Shown piece by piece: positions 8,793 to 17,786 of a DNA stretch of 64,000 bases. Source of the stretch: Aquabacterium sp. GTDB taxonomy: Bacteria > Pseudomonadota > Gammaproteobacteria > Burkholderiales > Burkholderiaceae_C. The stretch spans positions 124,001 through 188,000 of the forward strand of contig NZ_JACRAH010000021.1 of assembly GCF_016234775.1 (NCBI RefSeq), written 5' to 3'. Each line of letters begins with the position of its first letter. Position 1 is the first letter of the stretch. The notes under the pieces are model-generated. The model was not told where the DNA came from. It did not search any database and worked only from the letters and a program-made list of their open reading frames with translations. A program made the translations under genes and the position numbers.

Positions 8793-8941
8793 CACCGCCA
8801 CCACGTCTGTCTGGCATCACCCTATTGCAGACACTGCCACGGATCATGGGCCCAAGGGACCACGATCCAGCGGACGCGCCCTCGTGCCGCTGCCACACGG
8901 CATGACCACACTGCATGGCACCTCATTGACCAAGGTCTGCC

Positions 8942-11900
8942 ATGCGATTGTTCCGCCCTGCCCGAACTGCCTCCATCCACGCCATCAAACCGGTTTGCGC
9001 CGCGGCGCTCCTGGCACTGAGCGGCTTGGCACACGCTTCCGAGAACGGCCTGGTCATCAGCCAGGTTTATGGTGGCGGCCAGGCCACGCAAGGCAGCCCA
9101 TCGTTCAAGCAGGACTACGTTGAACTGTTCAATGCCGGCGACTCCAGCGTCAGCCTGACTGGCCTCAGCCTGCAGTACGCCTCCGCCGCCGGCAACTTCG
9201 GCTCGCCCGTGCTCCTGGACACCGGCTCAATCACGACCCTGGCGCCGGGCCAGTATGTGTTGGTCGGCCTGGGTGCCGGCACGGTCGGCCCCAACTTGCC
9301 CCTGGTCGACATCAGCGGCTCGACCGCCGCGTCAGCCACCAACGGCAAATTCGCCTTGGTGGCAGGCACCACGGCACTGGCTTGCGGTGCAACCGGCACG
9401 TCGGCAACACCCTGCCCGCCCGCCAAACTGGGCTTGATCATCGATCTGGTGGGCTATGGTTCGGCCACGATGAGCGAAAGCTCGGCAGCGGCGGCGCTGT
9501 CAAACACGACAGCCGCCTTGCGCGCCAATGGCGGTTGCACAGATGCCGGCAACAACAGCACTGACTTCGCCACCGGCACGCCAGCGCCACGCAATGCGAG
9601 TTCACCGCTCAACGCCTGCAGCGTCAGCAGCCAACCCATCGTGGCCAGTTGCCCAGCGATCAACCTGCAAGCTGGCACGGGTGGCGCCGTCTCGATCTCG
9701 GCCAGCGATGCCGATGGCATCGTCAACGATGTGGCCTTCGTACCCGCACCACCCACAGGCGTCACATTCGGCCCGTTCCTCCAGGCCACGGTCAACGGCG
9801 GGACCGCCAACGGTCAGATCCTGGTCGCCAGTACCGTTCCAGTGGGCAGCTACCCCTTGCTGCTGGAATGGGCCAACAACCAGAACCAGACAAGCGCATG
9901 TACCGTCAACCTGACGGTGTCGCCCGCGACCGCCACCAGCACCCCGATTGCCCAGATTCAAGGCCAAGGCAACACCAGCCCACTGGCAGGGCAGACCGTC
10001 ACCACCCAGGGTGTGGTCACCAAGCTCACCAACAATGGTTTCTTCATGCAATCCCTGGTGCCTGACCTCAACCAGGACACCTCAGACGGCATCTTCGTGT
10101 TCACCTCCACTGCACCCACTGTGAGCGTCGGAAACGAGGTGAGGCTCACCGGCCTGGTCGAGGAGTTCGACGTCAGCCTTAGCGCAAACAACCCTCTGGC
10201 CGAGGCGCACACCGTCACCCAACTGAAAACCATCAGCGGACTGACCGTGCTGAGCACAGGCCATGCCGTCAACCCCACGCCCATCACCTTCCCCGAGGTG
10301 AATGAAGACGACCTGGAAAAGGTCGAAGGCATGCTGGTGACCATCAACACGCCGCTCACGGTCAGCCAGAACTATTTCCTGGGCCGCTACGGCCAGGTCA
10401 CCCTGTCGGCCGAGGGCCGCCTGATCAAGCCCACCAACAAGTACACGGCCGGCTCGGTGGACGCGATCAATCTGGCTGCCGACAATGCCAGGCGCCGCAT
10501 CCTGCTAGACGATGGCAGCACCCTGCAGAACCCCAACCCCACGCCCTATATCGGTTCGGACAACACCTTGCGTGCAGGCGATACCATCGCCTCTCTGACC
10601 GGCGTCATTGATTACAAGCTGGCGACCAGTGCGACCAATGGCCTGGCCGACTACGCCATCCACCCTGCTCAGAGCGTGAGCTTCACGCGCAGCCATCCGC
10701 GCACAGCAGCGCCCAGTTCCGTGGGCAGCAGCAATGTGAAGGTAGCCAGCTTCAATGTGCTGAACTTCTTCACAACCTTCGTCAACGGCAGCACAGTCGA
10801 CGGACTGAGCGGACAGGGTTGCAGCCTGGGTGCATCCGTGTCCGCCAGCAACTGCCGCGGCGCCAACAACCTTACCGAGTTCAATCGCCAGCGTGACAAG
10901 ATCGTGCGCGCCATGGCCGCCATCAATGCGGATGTGGTCGGGCTGATGGAGATCCAGAACAACGGCAACACCGCCGTGCAAAACCTGGTCGACGCGCTCA
11001 ACGCTCACATGGGCACAGGTACCTATGCTGCCGTGTCACTGCCAACCTCGCTGAGTGGTGGCGGCAGCGGCACCGGAACTGATGCCATCCGCGTGGCCAT
11101 GATCTACAAACCAGCCCGGCTCGCCACCGTGGGCCAGTCTGTGAGCGACACCAACACCATCCACAACCGCCCTCCTCTGGCCCAGACCTTCTCTGCGACC
11201 AACGGGGAAAAGTTCACCGTATTGGTGAACCACTTCAAGTCCAAGGGCAGTTGCCCCGCGCCCGGTGATGCGGACTACCCGAGCAACGACGACAGTGGTG
11301 ACGGTCAAGGTTGCTGGAACGGCCGGCGCCAACAACAGGCGAGCCAGCTGCACAACTTCATCACCGCGATTCAAAACACCCAGCAAGATGCCGACACCCT
11401 GGTAATCGGTGACCTGAACGCATACGGCAAGGAGGACCCCATCCTCACGCTGACCAACAGCCACGGTCTGACCGATTTGCTCGAAACGTACGTCGGCACC
11501 AGCGACTACTCCTACGTGTTCGACGGCGAAGCAGGTTACCTTGATCATGCCCTGGCCACGCCCTCGCTGGCCTCTCAGGTCACGGGCGCCGTGCACTGGC
11601 ACATCAACGCCGATGAACCGACCATCATCGACTACAACCTCGAGTTCAAGCAACCCGCCTGCTCGACATGCGGCCCCGACTACTACAGCCAGTCACCCTA
11701 TCGCTCGTCTGACCATGACCCCGTCGTGATCGGCCTGAACCTGGTCAAGCGGATCACCGGCACCACACGCGGCGACACGATCAACGGCACCGCTGGCGAT
11801 GACCGCATCACCGGCGGCGAAGGCGCAGACCTGATCACCGGCGGTGCAGGGCGCGACGTCTTCGCCTACAACAGCCTGCGCGATGCCTTCGATGCCATCA

Positions 11901-12142
11901 CCGACTTCACGCCCGGCGTGGATCGCGTCGATCTGAGCGCCATCGCCACCAGCCTGCGTGCCAACAACCCTGGCGTTGACCTGCTGACCGCTGGCTTCTT
12001 CCAGCTGACCGATAGCAGCGCCGGCGTGCAGATCCGTCTCGATGCCGACGGTTTGGCAGGCACGGCCAGCGCGCGCCCCCTGGTCACGCTGCGCGGCGTC
12101 ACGGCCGCCCAGATCGTCGCCGCCCGCGACCTGATCCTGTAA
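8942..12142 (+). CDS. secreted ExeM/NucH-family nuclease with lamin-tail and RTX domains
   Basis: Large extracellular DNase/phosphodiesterase-type protein of 1066 residues. In order: a signal peptide (1-32, ending near LAHA-SE), a lamin-tail domain (about 35-220, VISQVYGGG...DYVELFNAG), an Ig/cadherin-like stretch (about 225-325), an OB-fold region (about 335-580), an endonuclease/exonuclease/phosphatase domain (about 598-930, starting VKVASFNVLNFF, with MEIQNNG, NHFKSKG, GDLNAYGKEDP and SDHDPV motifs), and RTX-type calcium repeats (about 940-980, GTAGDDRITGGEGADLITGG) leading to a C-terminal type-I-secretion-like tail. Having both an N-terminal signal and an RTX tail is seen in this family. 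A PEP-CTERM gene follows after 19 bases. Confidence 0.9.
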   Translation: MRLFRPARTASIHAIKPVCAAALLALSGLAHASENGLVISQVYGGGQATQGSPSFKQDYVELFNAGDSSVSLTGLSLQYASAAGNFGSPVLLDTGSITTLAPGQYVLVGLGAGTVGPNLPLVDISGSTAASATNGKFALVAGTTALACGATGTSATPCPPAKLGLIIDLVGYGSATMSESSAAAALSNTTAALRANGGCTDAGNNSTDFATGTPAPRNASSPLNACSVSSQPIVASCPAINLQAGTGGAVSISASDADGIVNDVAFVPAPPTGVTFGPFLQATVNGGTANGQILVASTVPVGSYPLLLEWANNQNQTSACTVNLTVSPATATSTPIAQIQGQGNTSPLAGQTVTTQGVVTKLTNNGFFMQSLVPDLNQDTSDGIFVFTSTAPTVSVGNEVRLTGLVEEFDVSLSANNPLAEAHTVTQLKTISGLTVLSTGHAVNPTPITFPEVNEDDLEKVEGMLVTINTPLTVSQNYFLGRYGQVTLSAEGRLIKPTNKYTAGSVDAINLAADNARRRILLDDGSTLQNPNPTPYIGSDNTLRAGDTIASLTGVIDYKLATSATNGLADYAIHPAQSVSFTRSHPRTAAPSSVGSSNVKVASFNVLNFFTTFVNGSTVDGLSGQGCSLGASVSASNCRGANNLTEFNRQRDKIVRAMAAINADVVGLMEIQNNGNTAVQNLVDALNAHMGTGTYAAVSLPTSLSGGGSGTGTDAIRVAMIYKPARLATVGQSVSDTNTIHNRPPLAQTFSATNGEKFTVLVNHFKSKGSCPAPGDADYPSNDDSGDGQGCWNGRRQQQASQLHNFITAIQNTQQDADTLVIGDLNAYGKEDPILTLTNSHGLTDLLETYVGTSDYSYVFDGEAGYLDHALATPSLASQVTGAVHWHINADEPTIIDYNLEFKQPACSTCGPDYYSQSPYRSSDHDPVVIGLNLVKRITGTTRGDTINGTAGDDRITGGEGADLITGGAGRDVFAYNSLRDAFDAITDFTPGVDRVDLSAIATSLRANNPGVDLLTAGFFQLTDSSAGVQIRLDADGLAGTASARPLVTLRGVTAAQIVAARDLIL

Positions 12143-12161
12143 TCCACACGAGACAGACACC

Positions 12162-12890
12162 ATGAAGTTCACCTCCACCCTTCGCGCGCTGATCACAGCC
12201 GGCCTGTTCACCCTGACCGGCGCCGTGGCACATGCCGCCCCCTTGAACACCTGGCTGACGGCAGGCGATGTCGCACAAGGCGCACAACTAGGCAACATCG
12301 ATCTGACAATGCCCAGCTACCTGCTGGGCACCGCCGGCATGGACGTTGCCGAAGATGCACCGTTGGCAGCAGGCGCCTTGAACCTGTCCGGACAAAATCC
12401 CCAGGATGTCGCCAGCCTGACCAGCGTCATCGGCGTACCAGACTACCTTTTTGACGATCAGACCCATGATCACTTCACATATGAAGGGTCTGCCCTGTTC
12501 AACACGGTCAGCGTTCAAGCCGGCGACACGCTGAGCTTCGACTGGCGCCTGTTTGCTCAGGTCAATACGGAGTCGATACCGGCGGCCGATGCCGCCTGGT
12601 TGATCCTGGACAACACCGCCATCAAGCTGGCCGACGTGGACAGCCTGAGCGTCATGAACGGCACCTGGCTGGACTCTGGTCTGCAGCACGCCAGCCACAC
12701 CTTCACGCAAACCGGCCTGGTCAAGATCGGCTTCGTGGTTGCAGACGTGGACAGCTACGACACCACCAGTGTGCTGGCCGTCCAGCACATTGGCCTGACG
12801 CCCGCCGTACCCGAACCTGAGGGTGTGGCGCTCGCCTTGACCGGGTTGTTGATTCTGGGACGTCTCACACGCCGCTCGCACCAAAGCTGA
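12162..12890 (+). CDS. PEP-CTERM sorting domain protein next to the secreted nuclease
   Basis: Exported 242-residue protein of unknown function: signal peptide ending near VAHA-AP, a beta-rich body without lysine-rich or catalytic motifs, then VPEPEGVALALTGLL and the basic tail RLTRRSHQS, a PEP-CTERM anchor. It starts 19 bases after the nuclease stop codon with a modest upstream GAGACAGACACC, so it is probably read from the same transcript. Outside the tail it shows no obvious similarity to the PEP-CTERM protein at 4232. No terminator with a T run follows; the next 237 bases hold C-run/G-run dyads. Confidence 0.83.
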   Translation: MKFTSTLRALITAGLFTLTGAVAHAAPLNTWLTAGDVAQGAQLGNIDLTMPSYLLGTAGMDVAEDAPLAAGALNLSGQNPQDVASLTSVIGVPDYLFDDQTHDHFTYEGSALFNTVSVQAGDTLSFDWRLFAQVNTESIPAADAAWLILDNTAIKLADVDSLSVMNGTWLDSGLQHASHTFTQTGLVKIGFVVADVDSYDTTSVLAVQHIGLTPAVPEPEGVALALTGLLILGRLTRRSHQS

Positions 12891-12973
12891 CACCCCCTGG
12901 CACCACTTTGTTGCCACGGCACGGGCGACGTTTCACGTAACGACAACAAGGGGTTTATCCGCCGTCAAAACGC

Positions 12974-13049
12974 GGGGACACCCCCTGAGAATCGGGGCCA
13001 TTGCGAGGCCGGACAGGCGAGGCACACCCCTGCTTCATGGGGTCACCCC
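12974..13049. promoter_or_regulatory. cluster of GGGG/CCCC dyads before a small gene
   Basis: GGGG-ACA-CCCC (12974-12984) is followed by ACCCC-N8-GGGGT (13026-13043), overlapping GGGG-TCA-CCCC (13039-13049). The 11-mer CCCCTGCTTCA at 13027 also occurs at 6601 inside a similar cluster. The rest of 12891-13127 shows no gene. The pattern suggests operator sites for a common regulator. Confidence 0.35.
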
Positions 13050-13127
13050 CCTGTCATGTCTGGCCCGCAAAATGCATGATGAAAAAGGTGGCCAGCCCAT
13101 GCGCGTTGGCCATGAAGTGGAGAAGCC

Positions 13128-13346
13128 ATGCGCGCCTTGATGAACCTTGCGATTGAACCTGCCCTGCGTATTTTTGAAGTGTCAACTCTGGTGGTGATCA
13201 CACCCTCCCAGCAGGCCGTCAAGCGCGTTCTCAAAGTGATGGCAGACACCCCCCTGGGCGCCATCCAGATCGTGCGCGATCGTTATCCCAAGTCGCGTTC
13301 ACACGAAGTGCTGTCCTGCCAGTTGCTGGATGCCCAGGCCGCCTGA
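13128..13346 (+). CDS. small hypothetical protein
   Basis: A 72-residue open frame with a GGAGAAG ribosome-binding site four bases before the ATG. The sequence (MRALMNLAIEPALRIFEV...) has an amphipathic N-terminal half and a basic C-terminal half, no signal peptide and no recognisable motif. It stands alone between the PEP-CTERM gene and lemA, downstream of the C-run/G-run dyad cluster. The ribosome-binding site and frame support expression. I do not recognise it. Confidence 0.55.
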   Translation: MRALMNLAIEPALRIFEVSTLVVITPSQQAVKRVLKVMADTPLGAIQIVRDRYPKSRSHEVLSCQLLDAQAA

Positions 13347-13466
13347 GCCGGTGCTGCCGTTGCCTTCGCTGTATTTGCGCCCCTTGCAATCTGCGATCCT
13401 GACCTGATCTAAGCTACAGGTCTGCGCCAGCCATGGCTCAGGTCCCGTTGACATGAAAGGTTCGCG

Positions 13467-14096
13467 ATGACTGCTGCGTCTTCCCTTCTGCCTTGCCTCT
13501 TGCGCCGTCTGGCCCTGTTCCTGGGTGCCGCATCCCTGGCGCTGTCGCTCACCGGCTGTGGCTACAACGACTTCCAGCGTCTGGACGAGCAAACCAAGTC
13601 GGCCTGGTCCGAGGTGCTCAACCAGTACCAACGACGCTCAGATCTGATCCCCAACATCGTGGCCACCGTCAAGGGCGAAGCCGCCTTCGAGCAAGACACG
13701 CTGACCAGGGTGGTCGAAGCCCGCGCCAAGGCCACCAGCATCCAGGCCACACCGGAACTGGTCAACAACCCCGAGGCCTTCAACAAGTTCCAGCAAGCCC
13801 AGGGGGAGTTGTCTGGCGCGCTGTCTCGCTTGATGATGGTCACCGAGAACTACCCCAACCTGAAGGCCAATCAGGGCTTCCAGGATCTGCGTGTGCAACT
13901 GGAAGGCACCGAGAACCGCATCACCGTGGCCCGCAACCGCTATATCAAGGCCGTTCAGGACTACAACGTGCTGGCGCGCAGCTTCCCGAGCAACCTGACG
14001 GCCATGGTCTTCAGCTACCAGGTCAAGCCCACGTTCACGGTCCAGAACGAAGCCCAGATCTCGACACCACCCACAGTCGACTTCGGCAAGAAGTAA
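13467..14096 (+). CDS. lemA: LemA-family lipoprotein
   Basis: LemA-family protein of 209 residues. The N-terminus is a lipoprotein signal with lipobox LTGC and lipidated Cys31, so it should be membrane-anchored and face the periplasm. The conserved core follows: YNDFQRLDEQTKSAWSEV, QYQRRSDLIPNIVATVKG and RITVARNRYIKAVQDYN, which in known LemA structures form an antiparallel helix bundle. AAAGG precedes the ATG. It leads a three-gene unit with two TPM-domain proteins, a very common LemA arrangement. Molecular role is poorly understood; the pairing suggests envelope maintenance. Confidence 0.93.
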   Translation: MTAASSLLPCLLRRLALFLGAASLALSLTGCGYNDFQRLDEQTKSAWSEVLNQYQRRSDLIPNIVATVKGEAAFEQDTLTRVVEARAKATSIQATPELVNNPEAFNKFQQAQGELSGALSRLMMVTENYPNLKANQGFQDLRVQLEGTENRITVARNRYIKAVQDYNVLARSFPSNLTAMVFSYQVKPTFTVQNEAQISTPPTVDFGKK

Positions 14097-14105
14097 GCGC
14101 GCATC

Positions 14106-15071
14106 ATGAGGCCGGGCCCCCCGCCTGCTGACACCACGCATGCGCTGCGCTGGATGCGCGCTGCGTGGACGAGCCTGAGCCGGATTGCTGCCCTGCTCTT
14201 GACGCTCTTCGCACTGCTGTTTTCGACCCTGGTCCTGTCTGCCGAGCCAACGGGCGATGTCCTGCCTGTCCCCCCGTTGAGCGGGCATGTGATCGACAGC
14301 AGCCAGACACTGAGCACCGCCCAGGCGCAGGCGCTGGAGCAAAAGCTGTCGGCATTCGAGCGCGCTCATGGCACGCAGATGGTGATCCTGCTGGTGCCCA
14401 GCACGCAACCCGAAGACATCGCCGCCTTTGCCCAACGCGTTGGCGAGACTTGGAAGATCGGCCGACGTGATGTGGGCGACGGCCTGCTGATCGTGGTGGC
14501 CAAACAGGACAGGCGCATTCGCATTGAAGTGGCCAAGGCACTGGAAGGGGCCGTGCCCGATCTGGCCGCCAGCCGCGTCATCGAGCAGGCCATCAAGCCA
14601 GCTTTCAAGGCGGGTGACTATGCGGGCGGGCTCAATCGGGGCGTGGATCAGCTCGTGGCACGCATTCAGGGCGAGAACCTGCCTGCACCCGAAGCGCGAA
14701 CGTCCGAGGGGCGCCATCCAAGCGGCGATGGCTTTCAGTTCAATGATCTGATGGTCTTTGGCCTGATCGGCATCCCCATCGTGTTTGGTGTGCTCAGTGC
14801 CATCCTCGGGCGCAAGCTGGGCGCCCTGGCCACGGGCTCCCTTGGTGGCTTTCTGATATGGGTGGTCACGAGCAGCCTCTTTCTGGCCATCGGAGGCGGC
14901 ATCATCGCGATCTTCCTCGCACTGGCCTTTGGCAACGGAGGCGGACGCCGCGGTGGCCCGGGCAGCTGGGGTGGTCCACCCACGGGTGGCGGCTGGTCCT
15001 CCGGCGGTGGTGGCTGGTCCTCCGGCGGTGGTGGTGACTTCGGAGGCGGTGGTGCCTCCGGCAACTGGTGA
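14106..15071 (+). CDS. TPM-domain membrane protein with glycine-rich tail (YgcG type)
   Basis: Membrane protein of 321 residues. Basic N-terminal region and a hydrophobic export segment (about 20-43), a TPM domain (about 58-185; GHVIDSSQTLS, RRDVGDGLLIVVAKQDRRIRIEVAKALEG), two or three membrane helices (about 215-280), then a Gly/Ser/Trp-rich tail typical of YgcG-like proteins. TPM domains are linked to photosystem repair phosphatase in plants and to uncharacterised envelope functions in bacteria. It starts ten bases after lemA and its stop overlaps an alternative GTG start of the next gene, so the three genes are almost certainly one operon. Confidence 0.88.
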   Translation: MRPGPPPADTTHALRWMRAAWTSLSRIAALLLTLFALLFSTLVLSAEPTGDVLPVPPLSGHVIDSSQTLSTAQAQALEQKLSAFERAHGTQMVILLVPSTQPEDIAAFAQRVGETWKIGRRDVGDGLLIVVAKQDRRIRIEVAKALEGAVPDLAASRVIEQAIKPAFKAGDYAGGLNRGVDQLVARIQGENLPAPEARTSEGRHPSGDGFQFNDLMVFGLIGIPIVFGVLSAILGRKLGALATGSLGGFLIWVVTSSLFLAIGGGIIAIFLALAFGNGGGRRGGPGSWGGPPTGGGWSSGGGGWSSGGGGDFGGGGASGNW

Positions 15072-15082
15072 GGACGCAGGCG

Positions 15083-15586
15083 ATGAACATACTCACCCGC
15101 TGGGCACGCCATCTCTGGCTGGATGCGGCCGATGCACGCAGGCTGTTGGGCACGGACGGGCTGCAACGCCTGGAACAAGCCGTGCGCGGCAGCGAAGCCC
15201 GACACATGGGCGAACTGCGTCTGTGCATCGAAGCGGGGCTGCATGCCCCTGCACTATGGCGAGGTGCCTCGTCCAGAGAGCGTGCCGTGGCGCTGTTCAG
15301 CCAGTTGCGCGTCTGGGACACCGAGCACAACAACGGCGTGCTCATCTACCTGCTGCTGGCCGAGCGCCGCATCGAGATCCTGGCCGACCGAGGCCTGCAC
15401 GCATGCACGGGCCCGGCCGTCTGGCAAGGCATCAGCGATCAGTTGTCGGCGGCGCTGCAGGCCGGCCGATACGAAGACGGGCTGAGCGAGGCCATCCAGG
15501 CGGTCAGCAACTTGCTGCGACAGCACTTCCCACTGACGAGCGCGCCCAATCGGAATGAACTGCCTGACGCGGTGGTGTTGATCTGA
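15083..15586 (+). CDS. second TPM-domain protein, no signal or membrane segment
   Basis: A 167-residue protein with a compact TPM domain (about 40-155): HMGELRLCIEAGL, RVWDTEHNNGVLIYLLLAERRIEILADRGL, and GRYEDGLSEAIQAV. It lacks a signal peptide and glycine-rich tail. The ATG at 15083 is preferred since AGGA lies about nine bases upstream; a GTG at 15068 overlapping the previous stop is possible and adds five residues. Third gene of the lemA unit. Pairing of a long and a short TPM protein with LemA is a known conserved arrangement; function is unresolved. Confidence 0.87.
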   Translation: MNILTRWARHLWLDAADARRLLGTDGLQRLEQAVRGSEARHMGELRLCIEAGLHAPALWRGASSRERAVALFSQLRVWDTEHNNGVLIYLLLAERRIEILADRGLHACTGPAVWQGISDQLSAALQAGRYEDGLSEAIQAVSNLLRQHFPLTSAPNRNELPDAVVLI

Positions 15587-15680
15587 AACACATGCGCCGT
15601 GTCAAACACGCGACCACGGGATTGACCGTCATGTGCACCGACAAGACACTTCGCGGGCTTCATACCGATACAGGGAAAAC

Positions 15681-16436
15681 ATGACACTCAAGACGCTGAG
15701 CTTCGCCTTCATGGCCGCGCTTTCCGGCTTGGCCGCGGCCACACCGACCACCTACACCTTCACCAGTGGCGCCATTTCAGGCAGCGGCAACAGTCAGCTT
15801 GTGGCGTTGCTGGGCGCTGCGCCGAAGGTGTCTGGTCAATTCAACTATGACCCGCAAGCAGCCTTCTACGGCAATTCAGGTGATCTGGGCTTTGGTGGCA
15901 ACTCGGCCATCTACCTGGGCTCACCTGCCGCACTGGCTCTCTCCGGGCTGTCAGGTTCGGTCGCTGGTTTGTCGTTCGCGGATCCCTATGGAACAGTGAG
16001 TGTTGGCAACGATCAATTGGCGACACCAGGTGCACCACGAGATTCCATCCTCATCGCGGCTGACCCGTCACCCAAGGCAGGCAGCAACACCACGCCGACC
16101 GAATACCCGAGGCAGCTGTCAACATTCGATATCGGTGACTACCGGCTCAGCAACGTCAGGCTGTTCTGGACGCAAGGTGCAAATGGCGCAGCGGATTTCC
16201 TGACCGACACCACCATGCCTGCGCAACTGCCAGCCTACGCCGGTGGCCTGGCCCTCGACTTCATCCGCATCAGCGATCCAGGCAATCTGGCCAACGTGCC
16301 TTATTTCGCCAATACCGTGTTTTTCAGTGGGTTGCTGGTTCAAGCAGTGGCCGTACCTGAGCCAGATCAATGGCTGCTCAGCCTGCTTGGCATGGGCCTG
16401 ATCACAGGGACGATGGCGCTCAAGCGACGCCGCTGA
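15681..16436 (+). CDS. PEP-CTERM sorting domain protein
   Basis: Exported 251-residue protein. ATG at 15681 is preferred over upstream starts because AGGGA lies close before it and it gives a signal peptide ending near LAAA-TP. The body begins with TTYTFTSG and is rich in Gly, Ser and Ala, with an FNYDPQAAF segment common in PEP-CTERM proteins. The end is VPEPDQWLLSLLGMGL, a hydrophobic helix and the tail LKRRR. A DUF3617 gene follows after 60 bases. Function unknown; surface retention after exosortase processing is inferred from the tail. Confidence 0.84.
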   Translation: MTLKTLSFAFMAALSGLAAATPTTYTFTSGAISGSGNSQLVALLGAAPKVSGQFNYDPQAAFYGNSGDLGFGGNSAIYLGSPAALALSGLSGSVAGLSFADPYGTVSVGNDQLATPGAPRDSILIAADPSPKAGSNTTPTEYPRQLSTFDIGDYRLSNVRLFWTQGANGAADFLTDTTMPAQLPAYAGGLALDFIRISDPGNLANVPYFANTVFFSGLLVQAVAVPEPDQWLLSLLGMGLITGTMALKRRR

Positions 16437-16496
16437 CTCGACAGCGCTTTGCCCGCCGGCTTGTGTCATCATCGCCATGCACAACAGGAGGTTCAC

Positions 16497-17081
16497 ATGC
16501 CCACTCGCGCACCTGCCCTCACCTTCCGACACCTGCTCAGCTCGGCCTTGCTCATCGTCTTGCCCGCGTCGGCGATGGCCGTCGACATGCCCCCGATGAA
16601 GCCCGGCCTCTGGGAGGTCACACCTGATTCCCAGAAGGTCAATGGCAAGCCCTTGCCAGACATGTCCGCTCAGTTGGCTGAACAGATGAAGCGCATGCCA
16701 CCCGAAATGCGTGCTCAGATGGAGTCGCAGATGAAGGCCCGGGGTATTCAGATGGCACCTGGCGGCACCGGCATGGCCGTGCGCATGTGCATCACCCGGG
16801 ACATGTTGTCGCAAAACCGTTGGCAGAAGATGGATGGCCACTGCCAGAACACCGCCATGAAACAGTCCGGCATGACCTGGAGCTGGAAGTTCACCTGCAC
16901 GGAGCCGCCCAGTGAAGGCGAAGGTAGCACCACCTTCCAGAGTGGCGAGGCCTATACGAGTGACTTGCAGATGCGCAGCACGCGCAACGGACAGGCACAA
17001 ACGATGTCCATGAAGCATCGAGGCAAGTGGCTGAGCGCCGACTGCGGCGGGCTCAAACCTATCGAGCCGCCATCCAAATGA
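16497..17081 (+). CDS. DUF3617-family periplasmic protein
   Basis: Exported 194-residue protein of the DUF3617 type. A perfect AGGAGG lies five bases before the ATG at 16497. The signal peptide ends near AMA-VD; the mature start has MKPGLWEVT, the family hallmark, followed by a Met/Gln-rich stretch and four cysteines (MCITRDM, HCQN, KFTCTEP, SADCGG) that could form two disulfides. The stop codon overlaps the ATG of nth by four bases (ATGA), so the two are translationally coupled. Function of the family is unknown. Confidence 0.85.
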   Translation: MPTRAPALTFRHLLSSALLIVLPASAMAVDMPPMKPGLWEVTPDSQKVNGKPLPDMSAQLAEQMKRMPPEMRAQMESQMKARGIQMAPGGTGMAVRMCITRDMLSQNRWQKMDGHCQNTAMKQSGMTWSWKFTCTEPPSEGEGSTTFQSGEAYTSDLQMRSTRNGQAQTMSMKHRGKWLSADCGGLKPIEPPSK

Positions 17082-17731
17082 CCACGTTGATGAAACCGGC
17101 CGACATCCAGGCCTTTTTCGAAACGCTGCAAGCCGCCAACCCCCACCCCGAGACGGAGCTGAACTACAGCACGCCGTTCGAATTGCTGACCGCCGTGTTG
17201 CTCTCGGCACAGGCGACCGATGTGGGCGTGAACAAGGCCACGGCCAGGCTGTTCCCCGTGGCCAACACGCCTGAACAGATCCTGGCTTTAGGCGAAGTGG
17301 GGCTGTGCGAGTACATCAAGACCATCGGCCTGTACAAAAGCAAGGCGCGCCATTTGCTGGAGACCTGCCGGATGCTCATCGCGCAGCACGGCAGCGAAGT
17401 GCCCCGCACCAGAGAAGCCCTGGAGGCCCTGCCCGGCGTGGGTCGCAAGACCGCCAACGTCGTGCTGAACGTGGCCTTCGGCGAGCCGACCATGGCGGTA
17501 GACACGCACATCTTCCGCGTTGGCAACCGCACCGGGCTGGCGCCCGGCAAGACGCCCCTGGATGTGGAGCTGAAATTGCTCAAGCGCATCCCGCCTGACT
17601 TCAGGCTGCATGCCCACCACTGGCTGATCCTGCACGGGCGCTATGTATGCCAGGCACGCAAGCCCCGATGCTGGGAATGCAGCGTCAGCAGCAGTTGCAA
17701 GTTCAAGCCCAAAACAGCAGCGCCCGCCTGA
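17078..17731 (+). CDS. nth: endonuclease III (base excision repair glycosylase/AP lyase)
   Basis: Removes oxidised pyrimidines and cuts at abasic sites. 217 residues, usual length. It shows the helix-hairpin-helix LPGVGRKTANVVL, the catalytic aspartate region AVDTHIFRVGNRTGLA, and the C-terminal 4Fe-4S cluster with spacing C-x6-C-x2-C-x5-C (CQARKPRCWECSVSSSC). The ATG at 17078 overlaps the DUF3617 stop; MKPADIQAFF twelve bases later is an alternative. It ends 55 bases before the convergent esterase gene. Confidence 0.96.
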   Translation: MTTLMKPADIQAFFETLQAANPHPETELNYSTPFELLTAVLLSAQATDVGVNKATARLFPVANTPEQILALGEVGLCEYIKTIGLYKSKARHLLETCRMLIAQHGSEVPRTREALEALPGVGRKTANVVLNVAFGEPTMAVDTHIFRVGNRTGLAPGKTPLDVELKLLKRIPPDFRLHAHHWLILHGRYVCQARKPRCWECSVSSSCKFKPKTAAPA

Positions 17732-17786
17732 GTGCGAACTCGGGCAGGCGCTCCAGGATCAGATGCGGCGCCAGGCCGCACGCGCA

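Noticed and set aside
8793..8941. Sigma-54 promoters upstream of PEP-CTERM units
   Set aside because: TGGCAT and TGGCAC elements occur near 8812 and 8913, but the GG to GC spacing is wrong by two bases or the GC is missing. The same was true before 18761 and 22480.
15001..15060. Short tandem repeat of GGCTGGTCCTCCGGCGGTGGT type
   Set aside because: It encodes the Gly/Ser/Trp-rich tail expected in YgcG-type TPM proteins and needs no separate explanation.
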